This document shows, in pieces, positions 44,600 to 56,683 of a DNA stretch of 64,000 nt. A program made the translations under genes and the position numbers. This stretch comes from Cliona cf. orientalis. Lineage: Eukaryota; Porifera; Demospongiae; Clionaida; Clionaidae. The stretch lies in the NCBI GenBank assembly GCA_963930775.1, contig OZ005690.1:9636411-9700410 (forward strand), given 5' to 3'. Numbering within the stretch: the first letter of the stretch is position 1; each line of letters starts with the position of its first letter. The notes beneath the pieces are model-generated. The model made no database searches. It had not been told where the DNA came from and saw only the letters and a program-made list of their open reading frames with translations.

Positions 44600-47146
44600 A
44601 TTTTTTAATATATATAATTATATGGGGTAGACCATCCACTGAGGCATTTTAAATTAACTTAATTATTATTATTTCTATATAGTGCAAAAAAAATTCATAG
44701 ACGTGGAGCTAATAAGTACAGTGTCCTATTATGGCAGAGTGCCTGCATTTGTGCACACAATAACACTAAGTCTTACATGCATGTTTTTATATAATAATAT
44801 GTGTCCATGTGAGCATATTTATGATTTATATTATCATGTGGTTATCTTAGTTTGTATAATTAATTAATAATGAAATCTCATTGTTTGAATATTCCAGATT
44901 CCTGATTGTCAATTAATCCTCCTCTGCTGCTGCATACATTTCACTGACTGTGGTTACTGGAGCTAATCACTAGCCAATGTGGCTAGAGCTTGCTACAATA
45001 ATAATATTATTAGTATATTCCAGCTGTCTAGATGCTTGTCAGACTCAGTCTCTGTGGTATAATAATATGTATTAATTATAGCTGTACCAATAATTATTAT
45101 TATTATGTATCATACAGTTACTATGTGTTTGTATGTATCTTGTGTATTTGTATGTACATGACATGTCCTGAGTGTGCCTAGTGTATGCGTATGTGATGTT
45201 TAGTATATATTGCGTGTACATGTATGTATATCAAGTTTTGCATCATGTACTGACTCAAGGAATTTAACATCAATATTATTACTTCTAGAGAGTAGAAAAA
45301 TTCACAAACATGGAGCCATACATACAAAACTTAGTACAATGCATGGCAGAGTGCCTGTGTGCACACATTACATGTCCATGTGAACTAACCATACTTTGGC
45401 TTGTACCCTCCCTTCACCATTTATTTAGACATTGTTCAGATTCCTGACTGTAAACATCTTAATTATAGTAATACAAACTTATTATACTTACTGGCCATCA
45501 CCTAGCAACCAAATAGGCAAAATTGCTGGCTATCAGAAGGATATGGGTGATCATAATATTATTTATTATGGTAGGCCAATGATGAGAGGGTGTCATAGGA
45601 CAACATAATAGTTGCAAATCCTCAAGCTAATATTACTTACAATAATATTATTATAATAATATTATGTTTGTGTACATGCATGCATTGTGCACCCAGTAGG
45701 AAACTAATCATACAGCCTAGTAGCACTTAATTACCTATTCAGGTTTTATGGGAAGTCCCAGCAATTTGAAAATGGAAGCTGCATAAGAGCACTCCACTCT
45801 GGTAAAGAAGCCCTGATTCAAATATCTCCTGGATCACCCACACATTAGTGATTGCGGTAACCATATATGCATAGCTATAACTGTTCCACTCTCAGCAGGT
45901 GCATGTATCTATTAAAGATGATTTCCACTCTAACTGCTGTTTGTACCATTACGTACTATAACAATGCTCCACCACACAGGTAATATACACTGGTCATTAT
46001 AATAATATTATTATTATATTGTGGGCTAAATTATTCTTTGTAGTTTCAACTTTGTGAACATGATTTGACTATGGATGCTCTACTGCATGGAGAATTAATT
46101 GCCATAGTGACACTAGATACTGTTACTATGGTAACAAAATTAATGTCGAGAAAGATCGAGTAGATAAGATAATAATTATCATAATATGCATGTTGTACTA
46201 TCTGTGATAGAATGTACAGCTCAACTGAGTGCCTTCTGCTTCTCTAGAAAAAGGAGTTAACTATAAATATTAAATGTTGTGTGAAGCTAAATTCTGGCTA
46301 TTAAAACTGGATTTAGAAGCCACAAAAAATAGTCTCCGAGAGTGTAAATTCTAAACATATATTATTTGTGGGGGAGCATGCCCCCAGATCCGGCCCTCTA
46401 GTTTTAACTGTCCAGCACAACATTCTGACTATACTAAGTCTTGCATTTTGGCCTGATCCATAATCAGGATTATACTTATTATAGTGAGATAGCACAATGT
46501 AAAGGAGGTGATGAGGATATGAGTCATGAGGTCACCACAAACTTCTGTCTTGTGGTCATAGAGGCATTTTACAGACATGAAGGGCAGTGAGCATCTGCCA
46601 GCTGGAGACTGTCACAAACCACTCCATAGTATCGTTCAGCCACGTAGGCCTTATCAAGACCCTTGGTAGTGCCCCACAAGGGCTGGAGTGGGTTATTGGC
46701 ACTGTAGTGGTTTAGAGCCCTGAATGCTTAAAGACCATGGAAGCATCTGGCATGCTCTGTAATTCATTATGGGCAATACTGTGCAAGGTGGCTGTTGGCA
46801 TCCAGGCAGATGCACCTGCAACCAGAAAGAACCTAGTGAGTACCTCTTAGTAAAACGGGAATTTCATAGCATACCAATGTGCTTCATCTCTCCCTTCACT
46901 AGTTCACTCTTCATCACCACACACAAATCTCACATGTGCACACACACAGACCATTTGGGATCTGCTCATTGTTTTTAATTATCAAAACAAATGAATTTCA
47001 CATGATGCACACACAATATTAATGCAGACTATAATGAATGCAAACATTATATACAATGTACAGACAGTCACTACATGTACACATATCACATGAAGAGCCT
47101 GGGCACATGGCTGTGTGTAGCTATGCATACAATGTCATACATAAAA
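44600..47146. repeat. Repeat-rich non-coding block
   Basis: No gene is seen. About 44,620-45,000 recurs at about 48,230-48,550 and 50,800-51,175 (shared GGGTAGACCATCC, ATGGCAGAGTGCCTG and ATTCCAGATTCCTGATTGTC). About 46,430-47,145 recurs at 8,164-8,930. A stretch at about 45,500-45,590 (GCCATCACCTAGCAACC) is related to 7,480. Confidence 0.65.
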
Positions 47147-47857
47147 CTAGAGCTCATAGAGCACATACCCCGCGTGCCATGGCAATATCACCTATGGCCA
47201 TGCCTCTTGTTAGAGACCTCCGAGGCTATTCTTTGAAGTTTAATCTCTTGCTACTCATGAACCTTTTCGTTCCCTTCTGAGATCGATAATCACAAAGGAC
47301 ATTAATTTTGTGCTAGAAGTATGCTGTAGAGCAGCTCGAGCATGCACAGTAGACTCCCTAGAGCAAGCATGCGCAAAAGACTTCATGAGGTACTGCTACC
47401 CTAGTAGGTGGGCGTGTCCGACATACTCGCACGATTTGTAGCTTCCCTGGATCTCTTGCTACTCATGAACTTTGTCGTTCCCTTCTGAGGTCCACGATCA
47501 CAAATTGAGCTAGAAGTATGCTGTAGAGCCGCTCGAGCATGCGCAGTAGACTCCCTGGAAATAGGGAGCAGCTCGAGCATGCGCAATAGACTTTAAGAGG
47601 TACTAGGTGGGCGTGTCTGAAGTAGGCGTGTCCGACATACTCGCACGATTTATAGCTTCCCTGGGTATTGCCTAGTGTTAAGAATATGAGACAGGAGGTG
47701 TTTTTTCGCTGTCTTACATCATTTTATCCCATTTATTGATCCTACTTTTGCCTAAATGTTGAGATTTGCCGATTTTTGTGCTGACAGACAACAGACGACA
47801 GACAACAGACAAACCGATTGCTTTACCCCTTGCTGCGCATGCGCGCACGCGGGGTAA
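47147..47857. mobile_element. Helitron/Helentron-like element (opposite orientation)
   Basis: Read on the minus strand it begins with TTTACCCCGCGTGCGCGCAT and ends with GTGCTCTATGAGCTCTAG followed by T, the same ends as 12,254-13,683. The homologous block at about 8,905 reads ACATAAAAATATATGTCCCT without it, giving the empty site. Internal tandem duplication: TCGAGCATGCGCA and GCTACTCATGAAC segments occur two or three times. Confidence 0.6.
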
Positions 47858-50800
47858 ATATATGTACCTTCAGGTGAGTATTATTTTTTTTGTGGGTACT
47901 AATGTTTTTTTGCGGATTGGCCCAAACACGCAAACTTTTGTATCTGCTAACATTATTATAGTAATACGCACTATAACAGCTGAATATTAGAATGTGACGA
48001 TCCTGTACCATTATCACATACAAATCCCAAAGTTTAGTACTCGCAAGACACGTTTCAAGCCAAAATTGCTGGAAAATGTACCTACAAATTATCACTCTAA
48101 AGTATTATTATAATCATGTGTGTACACTCTGATTGTAACCAAGTCTATCCCCAATTCTCCTGCACAATACAATTATACATACCTACAATCTTTCTCAACC
48201 TCAGCTCCTAACATGCCTTTTGTGCATGTTATGGGGTAGACCATCCCCTGACTCAAGGTATTTAACATCATTAATATTATTATTTCTATCGAGCAAAAAA
48301 ATTCCCAGACATGGAGCTATGCATTGCCTTACTATGGCAGAGTGCCTGTGTGCACACAATAATACTTGTCCATGTGAATTACCCGTTATATTATGTGGTT
48401 ATTTTGGTTTATACAATTTTGCACACATGATAAAATCTCATAATTTGAATATTCCAGATTCCTGATTGTCATTAAACCTCCACTGCATACATTTCACTGT
48501 GGTTACTGGAGCTTATCAATAGCCAGTGAGGCTATAATATTAAGTTTGCATGTGTGGGCTATCATAATAGTTTACACAATGACAGATGTACTCCTACAAA
48601 TACCTATAGTGGGTCAGCTATATTATGGAAACAGAGCTATAGTGCTAGAAAATTTAATATACTGGATAGGTCACAATAATCATTATGACGTACCCAGCCA
48701 GGCCAGTGGGGGACATTATGTATAGCCCCCTCCAATGGAACTAGATCTAGAATGACCATTCTACATGCCCCATAATAATTATTATTATTATGGACGGTTC
48801 ACTCTTTATCACTACACTCACATGTTATACCGGTATTAACATCTTCTTTCAGCGTGTGTGTGTGGACGTGTACTCTTCTGAGCAGCTGCAGTAATGCCTA
48901 CTGGGCCAGACTCCTGTTTACTAAGCAGACACATGATTCATTAGCTGGAGAAATTATAACATAATGTGTACACTGTTATAGCCAGCCCAAACTTAGAATC
49001 TGATGATACAAAAATGCACACAACAGTCCATTATCTCCCACTATAATATCACTCCATCCCTTTTTGCCACTAGCTGTCTTTGTTAGCATAACAATGTGCT
49101 CCATCTGTCCCTTCACTATTATGAACAGTTCACTCTTTATCACTACACACAAATCTCACAATGTCATGTGCACACACACAGACCATTTGGGATCTGCTCA
49201 TTAATTGTTTTTATCAAAACGAATGAATTTCACACTGTTTGTATAGAACGTTATGATCATGCTCACACAATGAATACATACACACAATGTACTGGTAGTC
49301 ACTACACATCAATATAAAAAGGGCTTATTAGTACTGTACAATGTCATGCAAAAAGGAAGTGGCTGAGTCACTACACACATCACACACATGTTGTAAAGTT
49401 TGTAGCATTAGAGTCTTATCCATGGGGGTCTGGGTTGATACCTTATGTTATTAACTAGGTGATGGTGTATTGCGCAAAGTAGATGTAGTGCAGCGTAATA
49501 ACTATTATGTCCACCAGCCTCTCCCCCTGCACCAGTATATATAGTTTGCTATAGGCAGCCATACCTTCCTCAGTGTAAAATAAAATTAATCACTGGCTCT
49601 ACACACAAATCTCACAAGACAGTGCATGCACACTGTACGTGTTTACACTTGATCTGCTTTTTCCCAAGAAATATATAGATATATTTTGCTATGGGCAGCC
49701 ATACCTTCCTCAGTGTAAAATAAATCACTGCCTCTACACACAATACAGTGCATGCACACTGTGTTTACACTCAATCTGCTTATTTCCATTATCAAAACAG
49801 TTGACATGATGAACACATGTCACCACACAAAACTGAACACCCACACAACAAAATACTTTAATAGTACACACACACAGTACACAACTGTCGTATTGTATTT
49901 TGGGTTTTGGTATTTAATGAGATTCATTGGTATGGAATAAGGGGGAGGGTAGCATTGGAATACAAGTGCTTGTTGTGACAATAATTTAATTACTGGTGAA
50001 TTGAACAAAGCTGTTCTTGTAACACAGTAAGTGGCCACACATCAGCTACCATCATTGTAAAATCTCTGGTTTCAATGTACTGGTGCCTGTTTGAGAGTAG
50101 GCACTGTCATGTGAATTTTGCATATCTTATATGTACCATGATCTGCTCACTTATTGTCACGAGTTACATAGCTACTACCTATCAAAACAGTGGTATCAAC
50201 GTTGACTCTTGAACACATCCACACATTAATTTTATATCAGCACACAAATCTGACAATATACACACACATACATACCACGCACTGTACATAATTAATAGTT
50301 ATCTGCCAGTAATATATTGGGGTGCATGAGATGCATGGTCTAATGCACCCCAATTGCTGTCAGATAACCATTTTGTTGGTAGTTGACCTCTGTTCATCAT
50401 TGGCCCACTTTATGATGACCCAACCCCTTCCTATAGCAGGCAAATTGCCTATAAAAACGTTGGTTGCTAAGCAACTACCAACAAACGTACATGTGTGTGC
50501 ATCGATGGATGTTTGCATACATTAATAATAATACTATTATGTCACATGAGTGTGAGTGTTAATACATGCATGTATAGCTGTATATACATACATCTTGTAT
50601 AATATTAATACATAATATTATTTTGATATAATTATGTGTTCAAAAATAGCTATAGAAGCTTCACTACATCACTTCATCACTCTGATTGTAACTAAATCTT
50701 TCCTTAATTCCCTTATACAAATATACCTACAGTTTTTTTTTTTTTTTTTATCTTAGCACCTAAAATACCTTCTATGCATGCATGCTTTCAATTGATGTTT

Positions 50801-51176
50801 ATATGGGTAGACCATCCAACATAATGTTATTTTTATAGAGCAAAAAAAAATCAGACATGGAACTATGCATGCAAATACAGTGCCTTACTATGGCAGAGTG
50901 CCTGTGTGCACACACAATAATACGTACTGACTTTTATGTGTCCATATGAATTAACCATAATATTGTGTGGTTATTTTAGTTTGTTTGCCTGCTATAGGAA
51001 GTTTGTACAATTTTGCACACATGATGAAATCTTATGATTAATTTTGAATATTCCAGATTCCTGATTGTCATTAAACCCTCCTCTGCATACATTTCACTGT
51101 GGTTACTGGAGCTTATCAGTAGCCAATATGCGGCTAGCTTGATAAATTAAGTTTGCATGTGTGGGCTATCATAATA
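47858..51176. repeat. Duplicated non-coding block
   Basis: Contains blocks shared with 8.9-12.0 kb and with itself (48,230-48,760; 49,870-49,980; 50,800-51,175). A palindromic repeat at about 50,290-50,490 is the inverse of about 7,480-7,680. Long open frames here lack protein-like composition. No gene supported. Confidence 0.6.
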
Positions 51177-51541
51177 CCGTAGAAACTGGTTGTTAAGCGC
51201 ATGCGCTTATAATACGCGGCAGCAAGAAAATATGCGCTTAACAAAAAGTATGCGCTTAACAGGAAGCATGCGCTTAATTAAAAGTGCTAAAACACGGTAG
51301 GTGGGGCGTGCGTAAAGAACGTGTCGAGGGTAGATAGACCTACAACGATGGCCAAGAAGCGACCAGAGAGCCAGTATACTTCTATCCTTCATTCTGGGCT
51401 CATGTAACCGATCGTTCGTCGTTCAGGTGGCCTGCTGGACATATGCGCCTAACAAAGAGCGGTAAGGCTCGCACAAAACTATGCGCTTAATAAAAAGTAT
51501 GCGCTTAACAGCGAGCAGCGCTTAACAACCAGTTTCTACGG
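51177..51541. mobile_element. MITE with CCGTAGAAACTGGTTGTTAA ends
   Basis: Inverted ends CCGTAGAAACTGGTTGTTAAGCGC enclose 365 bp, with TA on both sides (51,175-51,176 and 51,542-51,543). TATGCGCTTAACA is repeated inside. The related block at about 48,565 reads ATCATAATAGTTTACACAAT, which is the unoccupied target. Confidence 0.9.
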
Positions 51542-51632
51542 TAGTTTACACAATGACAGATGTACTCCTACAGCTAGGAAATACCTATACTGGGTCAGCA
51601 ATCCCTTGACAGGGAATTTCGTACTATCTATA

Positions 51633-51982
51633 CAGTGGCGTGTCCAGGATTTGAAGGAGGGAGGTGCTTAGCCAATCGCGCGCGCGCAAAATTTTAAGCC
51701 ACGCCCCCAAAACGTTGACCACGCCCCTCGCTAACGCGTTCTTGAAGGTAGCTGGCTGACAAAGAACAGGCTGTTTTGGCCAAGTAGCGACGGGAAAGAG
51801 TTGTTTAGAGAGCGAATTTTAGAGGATAGTAAGTTCATTGTTGGTTCTGGCTACCAGTTGTTGATTATTAGCATAAACAGTTGCCACTGAGTAACTGATC
51901 TGGCTGTTGTGCCAGAGCTGAGAGGGGTGCTCGAGCACCCGGAGCCCCCCCCCCCCCCCCCCCCCCCTTGGACACGCCACTG
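51633..51982. mobile_element. MITE with CAGTGGCGTGTCC ends
   Basis: CAGTGGCGTGTCCAGGA and TTGGACACGCCACTG enclose 350 bp, flanked by CTATA on both sides (5-bp duplication). A run of 23 C lies just inside the right end. Confidence 0.78.
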
Positions 51983-52135
51983 CTATATTACAGAAATGGA
52001 GTTATAGTGCTAGGAAATTTAATGTGCTGGACAGGTCACAATGATCATTTAATATGAGCTACCCAGCCAGGCCAGTGGGGGACATTATGCATAGCCCCTT
52101 CCAATGGAACTAGATCTAGAATGACCATTCCACAT

Positions 52136-52218
52136 CACCCGGTACTGGAACCTTTTTGACCACTACTAGTATCAGTACCCGGGAACCCAAGTACCACCCC
52201 AAGTAATGATAGGTTCCA
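52136..52218 (+). repeat. Left terminal inverted repeat of the KDZ element
   Basis: 83 bp, matching the complement of 62,103-62,185 at 81 positions. It contains internal short repeats (GGTAC, GTACC, GGAACC) that could be transposase binding sites. Confidence 0.95.
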
Positions 52219-52329
52219 AATCTTGGCCACTAAATTTAACCCGTGTGTTACACAATTTTAGCAAGTGTTGTTCCTGTTTTAACCCTTGAACCTGCTAACC
52301 TTTCTCCACATGTGTTGCACAGTTGAAGG

Positions 52330-55300
52330 ATGGCAGAAATTGATACTGATTGGTCCAGTGGTAGGGAGCTTGATGAAGATTCAGGATCAGATGAAGAAAG
52401 TGATAACGGTGAATCTATGGTGGAACCCAAGGTTGACGTAAGTGCCAGTCAGTACTAGTCTCATGCCCAGTCCCCTTCATGCATGCGCGAGAAAGGATCT
52501 GATCAAAAGGGTCGCACTAATGCGTCTGGCTGGAATGCAATAATTGGCAATTCCGGTGTGCATACAATAGAAACTAACCACCACTTTCACGTACGTACGG
52601 ACCACACATAATTACATTCCACTAATGTCATGTGACCATGGTTCTGCAACCTGATTGGGCCACAATATACGTACCTCGAGAACAAGGAAGTGCGACCCTT
52701 TTGACAGACCCTTTCTCGCGCATGCATGAAGGGGGCTAGGCACGAGACTAAGTTAGTACATACTCTATAGGTATCCCCTAATATCCCGGCCGCAGTGCTA
52801 CGTGGCTACATATTGAAGAGTCGGTGCATCCAGCCACCAGGGTGCTGGTGCTTTGTGGCGCACATGCATATACTCGGCCCCGCGTTGTTTGTGATTACCT
52901 GTGATATTTTTTGCGATCTGCCATGACTCACAACTAGCAGTATACACATGTTCACCAGACCCTTTCTCTTGAGATTGAAGGGTATGGCTAGTGAGACTAA
53001 TAATTCATTTCATGAATTCCTCTGCAGGCTCAACTTGATAATGAGACTGATAGTGAGTCACCACACAGTGACTCAGAGATTCCAATTCCTAAGGTTAGGA
53101 CAGCGGCTATTGGCTATCCATGGCGGCACTTTGAAATATTCCTTCTACATAATTATATATAATAATTGCATTCCTGCTACAGGGAGAAGAACGTCATACG
53201 ACTCTTCTTGGAAAGCGCACCCGAAATTTCAGTACCACACAAACTGCATTGCTATCATACTACTTTGAGAATGGAATGCGTGGTGTTGGAAAGAAATACT
53301 CTGCCATCATCGACCGTGCTGCCAGTGAAACACACCTATCTACTGACCAAGTCAAGGTATCAATAATACTTCAAGTATAATTATAATTGTTATCACAAGA
53401 CTATACCGTTGCTTGATTGAAACGATGTGTGCTTATGCATGCAGAGATGGATAAAGAAACGCTCCTTTAGAAGGAAGCATGCTAAACCATCCCCAGATGA
53501 ACAAAGACCCGTAAAGAAGGTGAATATAACAGCCTGGCAACAATTTTTAAAGGAATTTAAAGATACGGAGGGTAAGACAATAAAAATCAGTATGGGTATA
53601 TATTAGTATGTAATATTAGCCTTGCTGGAGTGCGGCTACCAATCAAAAACAACTTTTGCCTGGAGATAAATTACCTTTCATTGATCCCAGGTATATTTTG
53701 TCCTGGCATATAGAGCCAAACCAAAGCTGAGTTTTGCCATGCTTCTATATATATACCCTAAATGCATGACCATGGACATAATATAGCAACATGTATGTGC
53801 ATGTATGCAGTTACTGTTTATTGATTTTATCATGCATGTAGTTATTACAGTGTCTAAAGTACTCTATATTCCTATAATACTTTAGAACAAATAATTTACC
53901 GATACATATATTATTGTGTATTACAGATGGGAAGAGTGCACTGAGCATCAGTGCTAGCCACTTCAATAAAGTAGCTAGTACTGCTTATAAAGAAATATCA
54001 GATGAGTATAAGCAGCACTTAATGGAGAGCTCAGGTCCAAGGATTCAACAGATGTCACGCAAGTCCATTATGAAATGCGGAGAGAAGGCCTTTAAAAATA
54101 TTCAAAAGGAGGTATATACATGATATGCATGATTTGTAGGCATCTTAATAATATTATTGTAACTGTCTCTAATTTCAGACTACTGTAGGAACTTTAATTC
54201 CCTGTGCATGCTCAATTGTGGGTGTATTATAATATTATATATATATGTATTCTGAATAGTACCATTTGTGCACCTTTCTTGATTGTGACGCTATGAATTG
54301 TGTGTATTAGTTTGTTGACAGTCTCCGCATGCCATGCCAAGTTTATACACTTTTTTCCAAATAAGGAGAAAAATATAGTAAACGTAGTATTGGTAGGTTC
54401 CAAAACAGTACTATATATGGTATGCTCAGGGTGCTATAATATTATTGTGCTACTTCATAACCACATCATTCTTTGTTCATGCAGTTTGACAAATTAGATC
54501 GCCTTGGTTACTCTGGTATTGGTTTTGGTTTTTTGGAGGATGATGTACATTGTGTGGGAACTCCGAAAGCCTCAACAGTCCTTAGTGATCCTCGACTGAT
54601 TGAATATTTACACTCAATCATTATTGCAAGTAGGTCATGAGCAATATTATATTATATATTGGTCTGCATGCATGCATGGGCGCTTACCCGGGAATCCGAT
54701 ATAACTTTCATATATGTTTGTATGTTAGAAGCTGCTACATTGATCCCTTGAAATGCATGCAATATATGGGCACTTGCCCAGGACACTACAGTATTATCAA
54801 ACATAGTATTACTATAATTGTATGTTTTCAGATAATCCTCCTCCACCTGTGGCCAATTCTACCACCGAACACCCTGAACAGGAGGCTTCATCAACAGCTA
54901 CTAGTCAGATAGCAGAAAAATCCAGGGCAAAAAAAATCAAGGGTATTTCAAAACGTGAAGCTTCTCAAGCCAAGGTTGGTTCTAAAACTCCTGTGGCTAC
55001 TCGCCAGTCAGCAGTCCTTAAGAGAGCCAAGGGTGTTTCAAAAACCAAGGCATCTCCTATGGCTACTCGTAAGTCAGCAGTCCTCAAGAGACTCAAACAA
55101 ACCAAGGTGTCTCCTATGGCTACTCGTAAATCAGCAGTCCTCAAGAGACTCAAAGAAACCAAGGTGTCTCCTATGGCTACTCGTAAATCAGCAGTCCTCA
55201 AGAGACTCAAGGGCATTTCAAAAAATAAGGCTTCTCCTATGACTACTCGTAAGTCAGCAGCCCTCAAGACTCTCAAGGGGATGGCAAAAAACAAGGCTGA

Positions 55301-56501
55301 ATCAAGTATGACTACTCACAAGTCAGTTGACCCTAAGAGAGCCAAGAACTTTCCAAAAAGCAAGGCTTCTACTAGCAAGTCGACAGTCAGGGAATCCAAA
55401 GATGCTGTTGAAACCGATATGGCTACACGCAAGCTGACAGCAAAGAAACCCAAGGTTACAGCCTCTAGAAAGATTACCACTGCTTATTCTAGGATACTAG
55501 CGTTGAAATCTCAGCTTTCTAAAGACTCACAAGGTGATGAGAGCGACAGTAGTAACTCTGATACATCTATGAATTCTCAAGACACAGCTACGTGTACATC
55601 CACATTCAAGAAGACTGAATGTGCAAACTCATCCATATCTCTTGCTGATCCTGAGATTCCTGAAATAGAGCCGGGTAGTTCCAATGATCTAATATCAGAA
55701 TCAGTTTGGATATCCAGCCTAGGACTGTACCAGCATGACCGTGAAGTACTTTTATCCGACAGGTGGCTTAATGATAATATCGTTTATGCAACCGAAAAAC
55801 TTTTAAGCCAGCAGACCAAGGATGCAAATATCTATGGATGGCAGAGCCCACAGTTAGTGAAAACGAAATTTAAGGTCCTACCTCCCAAATGTAAATACAT
55901 TCAGGTTTTGAATGTGCATCAGTCCCATTGGATTACCATTTCCAATATCAGTATCCATGACGACACACATTCTAATAATTCAGTATCAATCTACGATAGT
56001 GATTTTTACGCACGTCCAAGTCTATCAACAAGGATGCAGATTTGCTCCTTAGTGAAACCAACTTCCAAACTTTTCAAGTTTGATGTCTTGAACACAATGG
56101 CACAACCTAATGCTCATGATTGTGGTATGTTTGCACTAGCGTGTGCTACTGACCTAGCCCATGGTCGCGACCCAGTGCTGTCGGAATGGGATCTAGATGA
56201 TAACACTATGAGAAAACATCTTGTTGAGTGTTTAGAAAGGGGCTATATTTCACCATTTCCAGTGAAAAAAACTCGGAGAATTCCACTTGGGAGTCGTGTG
56301 CGCCGAACCGTCGAGGATCAAATATACTGTATATGTCGATTGCCCAACCACAACAAGGATTTAGCGATGATTTATTGCAATGTTTGCCGAGAATGGCACC
56401 ATGAAAAATGCATGGACATAAATATCGATGATTACAGTGGCAAGGAGAAGCCTTGGATGTGCCCAAATTGTGTGAAATTCATGGACTCTCTTGAGCAATA
56501 G
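52330..56501 (+). CDS. KDZ-element accessory protein: homeodomain-like, Ulp1 (C48) protease, PHD finger
   Basis: Exons: 52330-52437, 53028-53093, 53183-53356, 53445-53571, 53927-54111, 54485-54629, 54832-56501, all in phase, about 824 codons. The order is: an acidic start; a homeodomain-like segment (about 70-127) ending QVKRWIKKRSFRRK; a helical segment (about 144-200, AWQQFLKEF, ISDEYKQHL) that faintly recalls an HMG box; and basic repeats of ATRKSAVLKRLK (about 312-425). A Ulp1/SENP peptidase follows with WLNDN, the histidine of QSHW (about 634), the aspartate of YDSD (about 657), and the glutamine and cysteine of QPNAHDCGMFA (Cys about 698). Last is a C4HC3 PHD finger (766-818; YCICRLP, WHHEKC, WMCPNC). 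Predicted to remove SUMO and bind chromatin and DNA in the nucleus, perhaps to protect or target the transposase. Activity is inference. Confidence 0.85.
52458..52748. mobile_element. MITE in intron 1 of the Ulp1/PHD gene
   Basis: Inverted ends of about 60 bp (GTCTCATGCCCAGTCCCCTT, later AAAAGGGTCGCACT) enclose 291 bp, with TA on both sides (52,456-52,457 and 52,749-52,750). Related to the 56-bp hairpin at 6,374. Confidence 0.85.
54961..55300 (+). repeat. Coding tandem repeat (57-bp and longer units)
   Basis: Five to six units encoding ATRKSAVLKRLK plus a short linker (for example ETKVSPM) follow one another inside the last exon. Two adjacent units of 57 bp are almost identical in DNA, so the array is young. 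Lys/Arg-rich units resemble histone-tail or nuclear-localisation-like sequence. Confidence 0.85.
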
Positions 56502-56683
56502 AACTCTTCAAGATGTAGCTACACATACAATGGATTCTTCATGCTATCAATCTTGTTACATTATTATTATTATCTACAGTACGATAATATTATTACTAGT
56601 ATAATATCATTATAATACTTTGATGTCGCAATTGCCACAAAAATTATACAACATTGTTTTATAATAATAGTACATAACTATTA
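56502..56683. other. Spacer between convergent KDZ-element genes
   Basis: 182 bp, AT-rich with ATTATTATT runs on both strands; must carry the 3' ends of both transcripts. No canonical AATAAA is visible on either strand. Confidence 0.5.
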
